Shown piece by piece: positions 43,087-51,580 of a DNA stretch of 64,000 nucleotides. Below the pieces are notes generated by a model that saw only the letters and a list, made by a program, of their open reading frames with translations, was not told the origin of the DNA and ran no database searches. This stretch comes from Nostoc sp. TCL26-01 (lineage in GTDB: Bacteria; Cyanobacteriota; Cyanobacteriia; Cyanobacteriales; Nostocaceae), in assembly GCF_013393945.1 (NCBI RefSeq), contig NZ_CP040297.1, forward strand, positions 1,144,001 to 1,208,000. The letters are read 5' to 3'. The stretch's first letter is position 1. Each line of letters opens with the position of its first letter. Made by a program: the position numbers and the translations under genes.

Positions 43087-43801
43087 AAGAACCTCCCACA
43101 AGGGTACCGATTGATTCTCCTAAAACTGCGCGACGAACATTACCTCGCACTGTTAGGTCAAAGACAAGAATGGGGATATTATTTTCTTTGCACAGGGCGA
43201 TCGCTGTACTATCCATAACCCGCAAGTCTTGAGCAAGAACCTGGGCATAGGTGATGCTAGTGTAACGTTTAGCGTTAGGATAGATTTGCGGATCGGCATC
43301 ATACACACCATCTACCTTAGTAGCTTTAAAAATGACTTCAGCATCAATTTCTGCGGCTCTTAAGGCGGCTGTGGTGTCGGTCGTGAAAAATGGATTTCCT
43401 GAACCAGCACCAAAAATAACCACCCGTCCTTTTTCTAGATGACGGATGGCGCGGCGGCGGATATAGGGTTCTGCTAACTCTTGCATGGCGATCGCTGTTT
43501 GCACTCGCGTCTGCACTCCTATGCGTTCTAGCGAATCTTGCAGTGTCATGGCATTCATTACCGTGGCAATCATGCCGATGTAGTCGGCAGTTGCTCTATC
43601 CATCCCCGCCGATGCTGCTTTCACACCTCGAAAAATGTTGCCCCCACCTACAACGATAGCAATTTGCACACCAGTTGCTATCACCTCCGCTATTTCTTGT
43701 GCTATCTCTTTGACCACTTCTGGATCAATCCCATAGCCCATGTTGCCCATTAAGGCTTCACCACTTAGTTTGAGTAAAACCCGTCGGTAATTCGTTCCCA
43801 T
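43073..43801 (-). CDS. pyrH: UMP kinase
   Basis: The start is ATG 43801, giving [19 protein letters not shown], the usual N-terminus; the frame is open for another 13 codons upstream but without support. The amino-acid-kinase fold shows [31 protein letters not shown] ([19 protein letters not shown]) and [22 protein letters not shown]. It phosphorylates UMP in pyrimidine nucleotide synthesis. It is followed by frr with a 14-base overlap, so the pair is cotranscribed. Confidence 0.96.
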   Translation of the reverse strand: MGTNYRRVLLKLSGEALMGNMGYGIDPEVVKEIAQEIAEVIATGVQIAIVVGGGNIFRGVKAASAGMDRATADYIGMIATVMNAMTLQDSLERIGVQTRVQTAIAMQELAEPYIRRRAIRHLEKGRVVIFGAGSGNPFFTTDTTAALRAAEIDAEVIFKATKVDGVYDADPQIYPNAKRYTSITYAQVLAQDLRVMDSTAIALCKENNIPILVFDLTVRGNVRRAVLGESIGTLVGGSCEIS

Positions 43802-43871
43802 GAAGTTACGCTTTATCAAAAAAGTTGCAATTGCCTCCAATTTAAGATAGCAGTACAGTGACTATCTATGT

Positions 43872-44426
43872 CTATATACGCCAGATTATTGAAGTGCCTA
43901 CTGGTTCCGTCTCAGGTACTAAGATGTCTTCGCCTTTAAACAGAGCAGCGATCGCATTTCGCAGGTAGTTTTCACCTAAAAATGATGATTTTTGAGGATG
44001 ATTGTCAATCTGTCCTCTATACCGCAATATACCATGAGTGTCGATCAAGAAGGCTGTGGGAGTTTTGATCGCGCCAAAGCTACGACTTACTTCTTGCGTT
44101 GAATCCCATAAATAAGGAAAATTTAAGCCTTTTTCTTGGGCAAAAGCTTGCATACTTGCCAAACTTGACCCAGTTCGTTCACTAAAATCACTGGCATTCA
44201 TGCCGATGAGGGTAAAACGCTGGTGAGCAAATTCCGCTTGAATATTTTTTAGTCTGTCTAAATAAAAATTTACATAAGGGCAGTAATTGCACATAGATAC
44301 AACACCAACCGCCCGAAAATTCTCCAAATAACGGCGAAGATGGTGGACTTGATTGTCAATCCCTGGCAATTCAAAATCTGGCGCGTAGCTACCAACAGGA
44401 GTATCAATTGTTTCTAGTCTAATCAT
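43872..44426 (-). CDS. Thioredoxin-family redox protein (AhpC/TSA-like)
   Basis: This 184-residue protein has a thioredoxin fold. The redox motif is VVSMCNYCPYVNFY (CxxC) near residue 45, then DRLKNIQAEFAHQRFTLIGMN, SDFSERTGSSLASMQAFAQ and the cis-proline region KTPTAFLIDTHGILRYRGQID. The layout fits the cyanobacterial 'thioredoxin family protein' group related to peroxiredoxins and ResA-like proteins. No signal peptide is visible, so it is probably cytosolic. It lies close to pyrH-frr on the same strand. Confidence 0.88.
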   Translation of the reverse strand: MIRLETIDTPVGSYAPDFELPGIDNQVHHLRRYLENFRAVGVVSMCNYCPYVNFYLDRLKNIQAEFAHQRFTLIGMNASDFSERTGSSLASMQAFAQEKGLNFPYLWDSTQEVSRSFGAIKTPTAFLIDTHGILRYRGQIDNHPQKSSFLGENYLRNAIAALFKGEDILVPETEPVGTSIIWRI

Positions 44427-44989
44427 CTTCTTTAGCCGTAATGCACTAGGAACAAAAATTGCAGTGAAAATTAGCGTTACTGTTCAGGTATCAGCTACCT
44501 CGTATTGTATCCGTATCACTCAATTGCGGAAATTGTAAAACTACTGAATCTGTATTCATGCTAATTTCACATTTCTGGAAAAATTTTAAATTATAACCAT
44601 TGCATAAATAATCATCTACTATTTCTTTACTGAGCCTTAACGTATATTTATTACTAGTATATATGTCAACCAAGCCACGTGAAACTGGTAACTAAGAGAC
44701 AGATATTGTAAAGATGTAAGTATGAAATATTGCTAGATATTTTGACATTTTCTTTCTGTAGCGATCGCCTTCCTGAAGAAAACCCTGGTGGCTAGTAGGA
44801 CAAGATAAAATTCTCCAGCTAGAATATTTACATAAAGGAGCTTTCACTCATAACAATTAATAGCTTGCTTTTTGACATACTCTGCTTCAAAATTGATAGC
44901 TGACTGTTTGATAAATCTCACCACCATCAAAAAAGCACACTATACTGTCAAATACTCTACTTTAATATCTTAAGTATTCCTAAAATTCT
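44427..44989. other. 563-base intergenic region without a supported gene
   Basis: This is AT-rich DNA between two divergent genes. It contains one HIP1 site near 44761 and no repeat of the families seen elsewhere. A minus-strand frame at 44491-44673 starts with TTG and lacks a family match. Promoters for the thioredoxin-like and the hydrolase genes must lie here, but no confident boxes were found. Confidence 0.6.
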
Positions 44990-45916
44990 ATGACTAATCC
45001 TAATTCTACAAAAACTTGGATTTGGCGAGGTTTCCCCATCTCCTATCAAACCAAAGGAGATACAGGCCCAGCCGTTGTTCTAGTGCATGGCTTTGGTGCT
45101 TCTAGTTGGCATTGGCGAAAAAACATATCTGTCCTAGCAAACAATTTTCGTGTCTATGCTATTGATTTAATCGGTTTTGGAGGTTCAGCTAAACCTGAAC
45201 CAAATACAGAAATTACTTACACACTAGAAACTTGGGGACAACAAGTTGCAGATTTTTGTCGTGAAATAGTAAGAGAACCAGCTTTTTTAGTAGGAAATTC
45301 CATTGGCTGTATTGTTGTCATGCAAACAGCAGTCAGTAACCCAGACACTACCTTAAGCGTGGCTTTACTCAACTGTTCTCTGCGATTATTGCACGATCGC
45401 AAACGACCAACCTTACCCTGGTCTCGTCGTGTTGGTGCGCCTTTACTCCAACGTATACTAGCCATTAAACCAGTCGGTCAGTTCTTTTTTCGGCAGGTGG
45501 CTCAACCAAAAACCGTGAGAAAAATTCTCCTCCAAGCCTACGCTCACGCTGAGACAGTCACAGAAGAACTAGTAGATATTTTAACAGCACCAGCGAATGA
45601 TCCTGGTGCTGTAGCCGTCTTCCTGGCTTTTACCTCATATTCTTCCGGCCCCCTACCAGAAGACCTTTTACCCCTGTTACCTTGTCCAGCAATTATTGTC
45701 TGGGGTACAGCAGATCCTTGGGAACCAGTAGACTTGGGACGAAAACTAGCTAACTATCCCCAAGTCCTCAAGTTCATTCCTTTGGAAGGAGTCGGACATT
45801 GTCCCCAAGATGAAGCACCCGAATTAGTCAACCCAATTTTACAAGATTGGATTTGGGAGCAAACAAGAACAATAGAATCTCAAACACTCGAAAGTAATTC
45901 TCAAGTCATTAGTTAG
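44990..45916 (+). CDS. Alpha/beta hydrolase
   Basis: This 308-residue protein has the complete catalytic triad. The oxyanion region is VVLVHGFGASSWHWRKN near residue 28, the nucleophile elbow is FLVGNSIGCIVVMQ near residue 97 (Ser), the acid lies in AIIVWGTADPWEPVD and the His in EGVGHCPQDEAPE. It resembles the cyanobacterial and plant pheophytinase-like/haloalkane-dehalogenase-like hydrolases. The substrate is unknown. A 12-bp inverted repeat (CTCTGTGTCTTT/AAAGACACAGAG, 45938-45990) behind it may act as terminator. Confidence 0.92.
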   Translation: MTNPNSTKTWIWRGFPISYQTKGDTGPAVVLVHGFGASSWHWRKNISVLANNFRVYAIDLIGFGGSAKPEPNTEITYTLETWGQQVADFCREIVREPAFLVGNSIGCIVVMQTAVSNPDTTLSVALLNCSLRLLHDRKRPTLPWSRRVGAPLLQRILAIKPVGQFFFRQVAQPKTVRKILLQAYAHAETVTEELVDILTAPANDPGAVAVFLAFTSYSSGPLPEDLLPLLPCPAIIVWGTADPWEPVDLGRKLANYPQVLKFIPLEGVGHCPQDEAPELVNPILQDWIWEQTRTIESQTLESNSQVIS

Positions 45917-46010
45917 CAAAAACACAAATATATTTTTCTCTGTGTCTTTAATAGTCGATAAAAAGATTTTTTAAACACAAAGACACAGAGACACAGAGAT
46001 GGGAATGAGA

Positions 46011-46184
46011 TTACCTCCAAAAACCACCTAATCTACGTCCAGACCGTCCCCAGAAACCACCGCGTCCCCAGAAACCACCGCGTCCAAACCAGGCTCGTCC
46101 CCACAAGTTACCACCTGCAAGTTTTTCTTGGTTTTCTGCGGATAGCTCTACCAGTAAATCAGATTGAACTTCTTGATTTGACAT
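46011..46184 (-). CDS. Double-glycine leader peptide with Gly/Trp/Arg/Phe-rich core (bacteriocin/RiPP-like precursor)
   Basis: This small gene encodes 57 residues from ATG 46184. Residues 1-25 look like a leader: SDLLVELSAENQEKLAGG ends in the Gly-Gly type processing site used by C39-peptidase exporters, with the ELS..xQ..L pattern common in cyanobacterial bacteriocin precursors. The remaining 32 residues are built from WGR, FGR and a tandem GRGGFWGRGGFWGR, with no Cys, Ser only once and no Asp or Glu. The 18-base repeat (cgcggtggtttctgggga) encoding it is duplicated. The core is strongly cationic and aromatic, as in membrane-active peptides. No transporter or modifying enzyme lies nearby. 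ATG is preceded by GGGA at 10 bases. Confidence 0.78.
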   Translation of the reverse strand: MSNQEVQSDLLVELSAENQEKLAGGNLWGRAWFGRGGFWGRGGFWGRSGRRLGGFWR

Positions 46185-46371
46185 GATTGTTTGTCCCTAT
46201 TTTTTACCTGAGTACATCAGATAGGTCTACACAAAAACCCATGAGCATATGTATGTGACTGTGAATGTGTAATACCTGTAATTTCTTTTATAAACATGGT
46301 TGTTTAATATTAAATTCTCCCCCAGTTATAAATAAATGTATTTAATTTATCGCTTTAGTAGGATTACTATA

Positions 46372-46563
46372 GGAATCCGATTTTATTTCTGTTGGCGTAG
46401 CCTGTGCTTACACAAAAAATCTAAGTATATGTAATAGCGTGGCAAGGCTAAAATAGTGCAATAAAATTGTAGGTTGGGTTGAGGCTTTGGGAAACCCAAC
46501 ATCAGATCCATACTAAGTTTTTGAGATCCATGTTGGGTTGCGCTGCGTTTAACCCAACCTACA
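46372..46563. repeat. Nested repeats: half MITE plus full 'aggttggg' repeat
   Basis: 46372-46431 is an inverted copy of the right half of the MITE at 12587-12734 (the 'gttggcgtagcctgtgctta' core). 46469-46563 is a full 'aggttggg' repeat, almost identical to 41062-41156. The two lie end to end between the peptide gene and a complete MITE. The region 46185-46371 holds no recognised feature. Confidence 0.8.
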
Positions 46564-46600
46564 CCTACTGGTAATTCAAAAATAAAAATCAATAATAGTC

Positions 46601-46737
46601 ATATAGAACTCCTATTTGATTTCTAGAAAAACTCAGTATACATCTGTTACTTCTTTTCCTGTTCCCTATTACCTATTACCTGTTACCTGTTACCTACCTA
46701 CGCAAGTAATTTCAATAATCAAGTCGAACTCCTATAT
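46601..46737. mobile_element. MITE-like element with 21-bp terminal inverted repeats, copy 2
   Basis: ATATAGAACTCCTATTTGAT at the left and AATCAAGTCGAACTCCTATA at the right are terminal inverted repeats. The right end is the complement of the left end of the 12587 copy with two changes, so the element is inverted relative to it. The interior contains 'ttacctgttacctgttacct' heptamer-like units. Confidence 0.75.
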
Positions 46738-46766
46738 ATGTAAATAAAGCCTTAATGTAAGGCTTT

Positions 46767-46925
46767 TTAAAGAGAGATGTACAATAAGAATAGATGCCAA
46801 CGGCTGATGCTTGAATTGACCATTACAGCTACTTGTTCGTTGATTGGCTGTAGTGGTAGGAGACGTTCAGCATATTTATAGGCAGAGGGGATATCTCGTA
46901 AAACTTGTCCTGAAAAGAGTTTCAT
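46767..46925 (-). CDS. Small unidentified ORF of 52 residues
   Basis: The frame runs from ATG 46925 to TAA 46767 and encodes MKLFSGQVLRDIPSAYKYAE followed by a hydrophobic end (RWHLFLLYISL). I do not recognise a family. The composition is protein-like and the stop is followed at once by the inverted repeat AAGCCTT-ACATT-AAGGCTT. The upstream Shine-Dalgarno is weak. It may be a genuine short protein or the N-terminal scrap of a longer gene whose remainder was lost when repeats inserted. Confidence 0.3.
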   Translation of the reverse strand: MKLFSGQVLRDIPSAYKYAERLLPLQPINEQVAVMVNSSISRWHLFLLYISL

Positions 46926-47084
46926 ACTCTGGGTCGTTAAACTTTGGAATCTACACAGTTACGAAAATTTGAGTGTAGTACCAGTGACTGAATATCAATT
47001 GTTATTTTGCTGAGTAATCAGCACAGATGGTCTATTGTCAATTACCTCAAAAGCCCTGCCAGATTTAAAAATCCAGAGGAATCA

Positions 47085-47795
47085 ATGACTAACACTAGTT
47101 TTACGAAAGGTAAAAATACATATAGCCACCTTGCGGAAGAACATCATCTCCCAACAAAAATTCAGATAAAAAATGGTAGCAAAAACGAAGTCCCCAAGCA
47201 GCGAGAACCAAGGACTGATTTGTCTATTACTAATGACATGAATCGTGGACGAGTAGCTATTTTTATTGATGGTGGTAACTTATTTCATGCTGCTTTACAA
47301 CTCGGTATTGAAATTGATTATCTCAAATTATTGTGTCGTTTAACTGCTGGTTCGCGGCTACTCCGTGCTTTCTTCTACACAGGAATTGACAACTCTAGAC
47401 CAAATCCTACACGTCAACGCACTAATGATAAACAGCAAGGGTTTCTTTTTTGGATGCGTCGTAATGGCTATCGTGTAGTCACTAAAGATATTCAACTCAC
47501 AGAGAACTCGAAAAAACCTAATGTGAATGTAGAAATTGCTGTGGATATGATTACTTTAGCTCCCTACTACGACACGGCTGTCTTAGTTAGTGGAGATGGA
47601 GACTTAGCTTATGCTGTCAATGCAGTTAGCAGTACAGGAGTGCGGGTAGAGGTCGTAAGTCTGCGGACTATGACAAATGATCATTTAATTGACGTAGCTG
47701 ACTATTTCATCGACCTAGATAGTATCAAACAACATATCCAAAAAGATTCTCATTTAGGATATGGCTATCGCACGCTTTCTAATACTAATCTTTAG
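47085..47795 (+). CDS. NYN-domain (LabA/DUF88-like) protein
   Basis: ATG 47085 is preceded by AGAGGA and gives 236 residues. An upstream TTG in frame is not needed. After a polar N-terminal stretch of about 50 residues comes the NYN/PIN-like nuclease fold: RVAIFIDGGNLFHAALQLGI with the first Asp, KPNVNVEIAVDMITLAPYYD with acidic residues, and TAVLVSGDGDLAYAVNAVSS with the third. NYN proteins are putative metal-dependent ribonucleases. LabA-type members in cyanobacteria influence circadian output, but this one cannot be equated with LabA. Confidence 0.88.
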   Translation: MTNTSFTKGKNTYSHLAEEHHLPTKIQIKNGSKNEVPKQREPRTDLSITNDMNRGRVAIFIDGGNLFHAALQLGIEIDYLKLLCRLTAGSRLLRAFFYTGIDNSRPNPTRQRTNDKQQGFLFWMRRNGYRVVTKDIQLTENSKKPNVNVEIAVDMITLAPYYDTAVLVSGDGDLAYAVNAVSSTGVRVEVVSLRTMTNDHLIDVADYFIDLDSIKQHIQKDSHLGYGYRTLSNTNL

Positions 47796-48096
47796 CCAAA
47801 AATGTAGGTCGAATGGAGGAACGGAACCCAACACCCTGATCCTACATCTAATACCAATTTCCTTTAAGTGTGAACGGTAGAGACGTTGCATTGCAACGTC
47901 TCTACATAATTTATGTGTATCATGTCATGATTAACGTGAAATGGTATAACCTCTACAACTAGAATGAGGAGTGCTGAGTAATTTTTCTTTTCCTGAGAAT
48001 TCAGCACTCAAAACTCGGCACTCAGCACTCAGCACTCAATACTGAGTATAGTAAAATGGCAAGCCAGGAACTCTGCGTATTGAAATCTTAGTCAAA
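47796..48096. repeat. MITE with a different palindromic payload and a 'cactcag' array
   Basis: 47849-47949 has the ends AATACCAATTTCCTTTAAG and ATTAACGTGAAATGGTATAA in inverted orientation, like the MITE at 36703-36916. Its payload is the palindrome GTAGAGACGTTGCA-TTGCAACGTCTCTAC at 47877-47905. At 47970-48048 there are repeats of 'agcactc', including inverted forms. No coding sequence is present. The response-regulator promoter must lie near the end. Confidence 0.75.
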
Positions 48097-48813
48097 ATGG
48101 ATATTTTAATTGTTGAGGACGAATCAGAGATTGCTCAGTTAATCCAACATTCTCTAGAAAAAGAGGGATTTTCTTGTCGCACTAGCCGCGATGGGGTGAA
48201 TGCGCTACGACTGTTTCAGGAACAAGCACCAGATTTAATTATCCTAGACTTAATGATTCCTGGGTTGGATGGGTTGGAAGTTTGCGCGAGAATTCGCCAA
48301 AAACCAGGTGCGAAAGATCCGTATATTCTCATGCTGACAGCGAAGGGTGAGGAAATAGATCGGGTTATCGGCTTGTCTACTGGTGCTGATGATTACATGG
48401 TTAAACCTTTTAGCCCTAGAGAGTTGGTGGCGAGGGTACGAGCTTTATTGCGGCGTAGCTTGCGTCAAGGGGGACAAACTCAAGTTAATCGCACCCAACA
48501 TTTTATAGTAGATGTAGACCAACGGACTGCCAGCCGTCAAATGAATGCCGAGGAGTCAGAAGTTCTGGATTTGACTACCTTAGAATTTAATTTGTTGACT
48601 ACTTTTGTGAGTAATCCTGGGCGGGTGTGGAACCGTACCCAATTGATTGACAAGCTGTGGGGAGATAACTTTTTTGGTGATGAACGTGTGGTTGATACTC
48701 ATGTAGCTCGTTTAAGAAAAAAGATAGAGCCTGATCCGGCTAACCCTAGTTTTATTAAAACTGTAGTAGGAGTGGGTTATAAATTTGAAGACTCGCCTGT
48801 AGTTTCAGCATGA
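48097..48813 (+). CDS. OmpR-family response regulator
   Basis: This 238-residue protein has an N-terminal receiver domain. ILIVEDESE supplies the acidic pair, DLIILDLMIPGLDGLEV holds the phosphorylated Asp near residue 51, and LMLTAKG and KPFSPRELVARV hold the conserved Thr and Lys. The winged-helix DNA-binding domain covers about 135-232 (LTTLEFNLLTTFVSNPGRVWNR, then TVVGVGYKF). The kinase gene starts inside its stop (ATGA overlap). The target genes are unknown. Confidence 0.95.
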   Translation: MDILIVEDESEIAQLIQHSLEKEGFSCRTSRDGVNALRLFQEQAPDLIILDLMIPGLDGLEVCARIRQKPGAKDPYILMLTAKGEEIDRVIGLSTGADDYMVKPFSPRELVARVRALLRRSLRQGGQTQVNRTQHFIVDVDQRTASRQMNAEESEVLDLTTLEFNLLTTFVSNPGRVWNRTQLIDKLWGDNFFGDERVVDTHVARLRKKIEPDPANPSFIKTVVGVGYKFEDSPVVSA

Positions 48814-49925
48814 ACAAAATCGCTTGGCGTTGGACAAAATCCTTGCCTTTAGCATCTAGACTGTTTTTGTCCCACTTGGTAGTGATGATTGTGGGAGTAA
48901 TTAGTCTTGTGGTGATTAGCAAAGTCTCTTCTCCCCGCTTTTTTGTGCTGCATTTACAAAGATTGGAAAGTGAAGGGTGGGATTTAATCGATATCCGTAC
49001 AGATTTAGTGCAGGGATTTGAGACTGCTTGGCAGCGTAGTACTATTTGGTCAGTTTTAGTTGGTACTAGTGCGGCGGGAGGATTAAGTTTTTGGGTTTCT
49101 AAACGGATTATGCTGCGATTAAAAGAAATGGAACAAATCACGCAAAAGTTTGCTGCTGGACATTTAGAAGCTAGACTACCTTTATCGGAAATTCCAGAAC
49201 TGAATCGATTGGGTACGAGTTTTAATCGGATGGCTGCTAGTTTGGAAGGGGTGGAGGCAAGGCGGAGAGAATTGATTGGTGATATGACTCATGAACTACG
49301 GACACCTTTAACGGTGGTGCGTGGTTATTTAGAGGAACTGGCTGATGGAGGGATGGAACCGTCACCAGAGATTTATCGGCGGTTGGTGACAGAGACAAGA
49401 CGTTTAGAGCGTTTGGTGAATGATTTACAAGAGTTATCTAAGGCGGAGGCTGGTTATTTACCGATTAATATACAACCTGTAAATTTATATCCTTTACTAG
49501 AGTCATTGGTGGAGAAATTTAACGATCAGCTGTTAGAAGATGGGCCGGTTTTGCGTTCAGAATATCCATCTCAAATACCGCTTGTGTTGGCAGATATCGA
49601 TCGCACAGAACAAGTACTAGTAAATTTGTTGGGTAATGCTATCCGTTATACAGCAGAGGGTTCTATTACTCTCCGTACTTGGAGTGAAGGCGGGAAACTT
49701 TGGATTGCCGTGATTGACACGGGAATTGGTATGAATCCAGAGGATTTATCTCACGTGTTTGAGCGTTTCTGGCGAGCTGATCAATCACGCGATCGCCATT
49801 CTGGAGGTACGGGAATTGGTTTAACGATCACTAGGCGTTTGGTGGAATTACAAGGTGGCGAAATTCAGGTAAACAGCGAAATTGGTGTCGGTAGTACGTT
49901 TCGTTTTTCTTTGCCTCTGGCATAG
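48810..49925 (+). CDS. HAMP-containing sensor histidine kinase, partner of the preceding regulator
   Basis: This 371-residue membrane kinase has two transmembrane segments (LFLSHLVVMIVGVISLVVIS and STIWSVLVGTSAAGGLSFWV) enclosing a very short external loop of about 35 residues. A HAMP domain follows (KRIMLRLKEMEQITQKF to MAASLEGVE). The H-box is LIGDMTHELRTPLTVVRGYL, the N-box VLVNLLGNAIRYTAEG, and the G-boxes are DTGIGMNPEDLSHVFERFWR and GGTGIGLTITRRLV. All catalytic motifs are intact. The short loop suggests membrane-level sensing. A strong terminator lies 210 bases downstream. Confidence 0.95.
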   Translation: MNKIAWRWTKSLPLASRLFLSHLVVMIVGVISLVVISKVSSPRFFVLHLQRLESEGWDLIDIRTDLVQGFETAWQRSTIWSVLVGTSAAGGLSFWVSKRIMLRLKEMEQITQKFAAGHLEARLPLSEIPELNRLGTSFNRMAASLEGVEARRRELIGDMTHELRTPLTVVRGYLEELADGGMEPSPEIYRRLVTETRRLERLVNDLQELSKAEAGYLPINIQPVNLYPLLESLVEKFNDQLLEDGPVLRSEYPSQIPLVLADIDRTEQVLVNLLGNAIRYTAEGSITLRTWSEGGKLWIAVIDTGIGMNPEDLSHVFERFWRADQSRDRHSGGTGIGLTITRRLVELQGGEIQVNSEIGVGSTFRFSLPLA

Positions 49926-50056
49926 ATTGGAACTTATCTGTGTGCAGCGCTAGATTTTAGTTAATGTTTCTAGGGTAAACTTTTTGGGTATGGTATGTGA
50001 TGGGAGTTGTCACCCCTCACCCCGATTTATGCTTGGACAACTTAAAATAGAAAAAA

Positions 50057-50080
50057 CGATCACAGTGATAACCGTGATCG
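50057..50080. repeat. Inverted repeat downstream of the histidine kinase
   Basis: CGATCAC and GTGATCG flank a 10-base loop. It lies about 130 bases after the kinase stop and 58 bases before the terminator. It is a possible RNA hairpin and its role is unclear. Confidence 0.45.
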
Positions 50081-50137
50081 TAGACGAATTAACTATACAG
50101 TTTCAATCTTACTACGAACAAACATCTATTACCCTAT

Positions 50138-50159
50138 CCCCCAAAGGGGGGTTTTTTTT
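50138..50159 (+). terminator. Rho-independent terminator
   Basis: CCCCC-AAA-GGGGG is followed by eight T (50152-50159). It terminates the two-component operon. The MATE gene on the other strand ends 75 bases further on. Nothing else in 49926-50233 is recognised. Confidence 0.85.
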
Positions 50160-50233
50160 AAGCTTAAATGTGCATATTCCAGTATTTATAGCCGATAACA
50201 CTCAATTAACCTGCTTTCCGACTTTTAACATAA

Positions 50234-51562
50234 CTATTTCCGTTTAAATACGAACATAAGTACGAGAATTTCACCAACAATTCCGGCAATCATCCCATAC
50301 GCAGCAGAAATAGCTCCACTATGTTCGGTGAAAATGAGAGTTCCAGATACTATCAAGGTGAGGGCTGTGGCTACTAAGGTGGCAAAATTAATGAACCAGT
50401 TCTGGGTACTGTGAATTAAAAGTCCTTGAAATGTATTTTGGAGAGCGAGCAGGAGAGGTAAGCAAGAAAGCAGTTGGATGACTGGAAGTGCTGCTGCTAT
50501 CAAAGATGGGTTATCGCCAAAAAACTGCCGCAGCAGGGAGAATCCTTGGCTTGTAAACCCCAGAAAAAAGGGTATTGAGGTAAAACTCAACCCGACAAGA
50601 ATTACGAAAGTCGCAAGTGTCCGCTTTGATGTTTCTTCATAAGAGGAAATTACTACTTGTTGAACCATTCGTGTACCGTTGGCAATGGAAAGAACCAGTC
50701 CCCAGGCTGCTGGCCACACAGCCAGAGCCAGACTACCATCGAAGGAGCGCGCCACGAAACTCAAGAGTATTGCCCTAGCGCCCCAAATTAGAAGCATGGT
50801 TGAGGCAAGAGGAAGATAGTAGAGTGTTACACCTGGGAAAGTTTTAGGAAGTTTTTTCGTATTCTCGTGTATCTGCTGATCAAGAATAGAGGTAATATTC
50901 AGACGTGAGCAAAACCATGTCACCAGCACCGCTTCAATAATTATTGCTCCCATCATGGTGACACCTGCCAGAAAGGCTCCATCACTACCGAGACTGACTC
51001 CTACTGCTAGCGCCACAATTACCCAAGTTAATCGCGCGACACTTGCCCATCCTACGGCTACGCTCTTGCGGGCGCGGATCAGTAACCCTTGAAACAATCG
51101 TCGCCAAGCAATCACGAAAGGCCACAAGAACATCAGGAGAAAAGCAGTTCTTCCCCGCGCGGCGATAAATGGGCTAACGCCAAATACTTTTAAAAGTAGC
51201 CAGTTGTATAAAGGCTCCCAAGTGAGTAACAGAAAAATCCCACTCAGAGAAAGTCCCGCAATGATTGTAAATTGCCAAAGTGCGCGCCGAGATGCAATGT
51301 TGCCGCCCAGAGCATTTGAGGCATGAAGAATCATGATAATGGGGCTTTCCAGAAATACAGCAACTCCTTTGACTACGCCAACTCCAGCTAATGTCTCTTG
51401 GGGAAAGTCTAGGCGACTGAGTGCAGCAGTCTGAAGCGGATCTCCGAGAGTCATAGCCACATCAGTCAAGGAAAGAGGGATGAACTGAGTAAGTAGCATC
51501 AATAGCGATCGCTCTGAAGCTGTGTTATGACTTTCCTGTTCTTGCTGGGGTGAGGTGTTCAT
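50234..51562 (-). CDS. MATE/MOP-superfamily exporter
   Basis: This 442-residue protein has about twelve hydrophobic helices. The N-terminal half (LLMLLTQFIPLSLTDVAMTL, then AALSRLDFPQETLAGVGVVKG) and the pseudo-repeat in the second half (YYLPLASTMLLIWGARAILL) follow the MATE fold. The exact subfamily is not one I can name. It begins 18 bases after the SbnA-like gene and is cotranscribed with it. That layout suggests export of the small amino-acid-derived product made with the PLP enzyme. Confidence 0.82.
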   Translation of the reverse strand: MNTSPQQEQESHNTASERSLLMLLTQFIPLSLTDVAMTLGDPLQTAALSRLDFPQETLAGVGVVKGVAVFLESPIIMILHASNALGGNIASRRALWQFTIIAGLSLSGIFLLLTWEPLYNWLLLKVFGVSPFIAARGRTAFLLMFLWPFVIAWRRLFQGLLIRARKSVAVGWASVARLTWVIVALAVGVSLGSDGAFLAGVTMMGAIIIEAVLVTWFCSRLNITSILDQQIHENTKKLPKTFPGVTLYYLPLASTMLLIWGARAILLSFVARSFDGSLALAVWPAAWGLVLSIANGTRMVQQVVISSYEETSKRTLATFVILVGLSFTSIPFFLGFTSQGFSLLRQFFGDNPSLIAAALPVIQLLSCLPLLLALQNTFQGLLIHSTQNWFINFATLVATALTLIVSGTLIFTEHSGAISAAYGMIAGIVGEILVLMFVFKRK

Positions 51563-51580
51563 GATGTTTGATATTTTTCA

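Noticed and set aside
44491..44673. 60-residue minus-strand frame that could be a peptide precursor
   Set aside because: It begins with TTG, has no clear ribosome binding site and shows no leader or core features.
46383..46592. 69-residue minus-strand frame
   Set aside because: It lies entirely inside the half-MITE and the 'aggttggg' repeat.
47085..47795. Naming the NYN protein LabA
   Set aside because: The fold matches, but several paralogues exist in Nostocales and nothing here distinguishes the circadian one.
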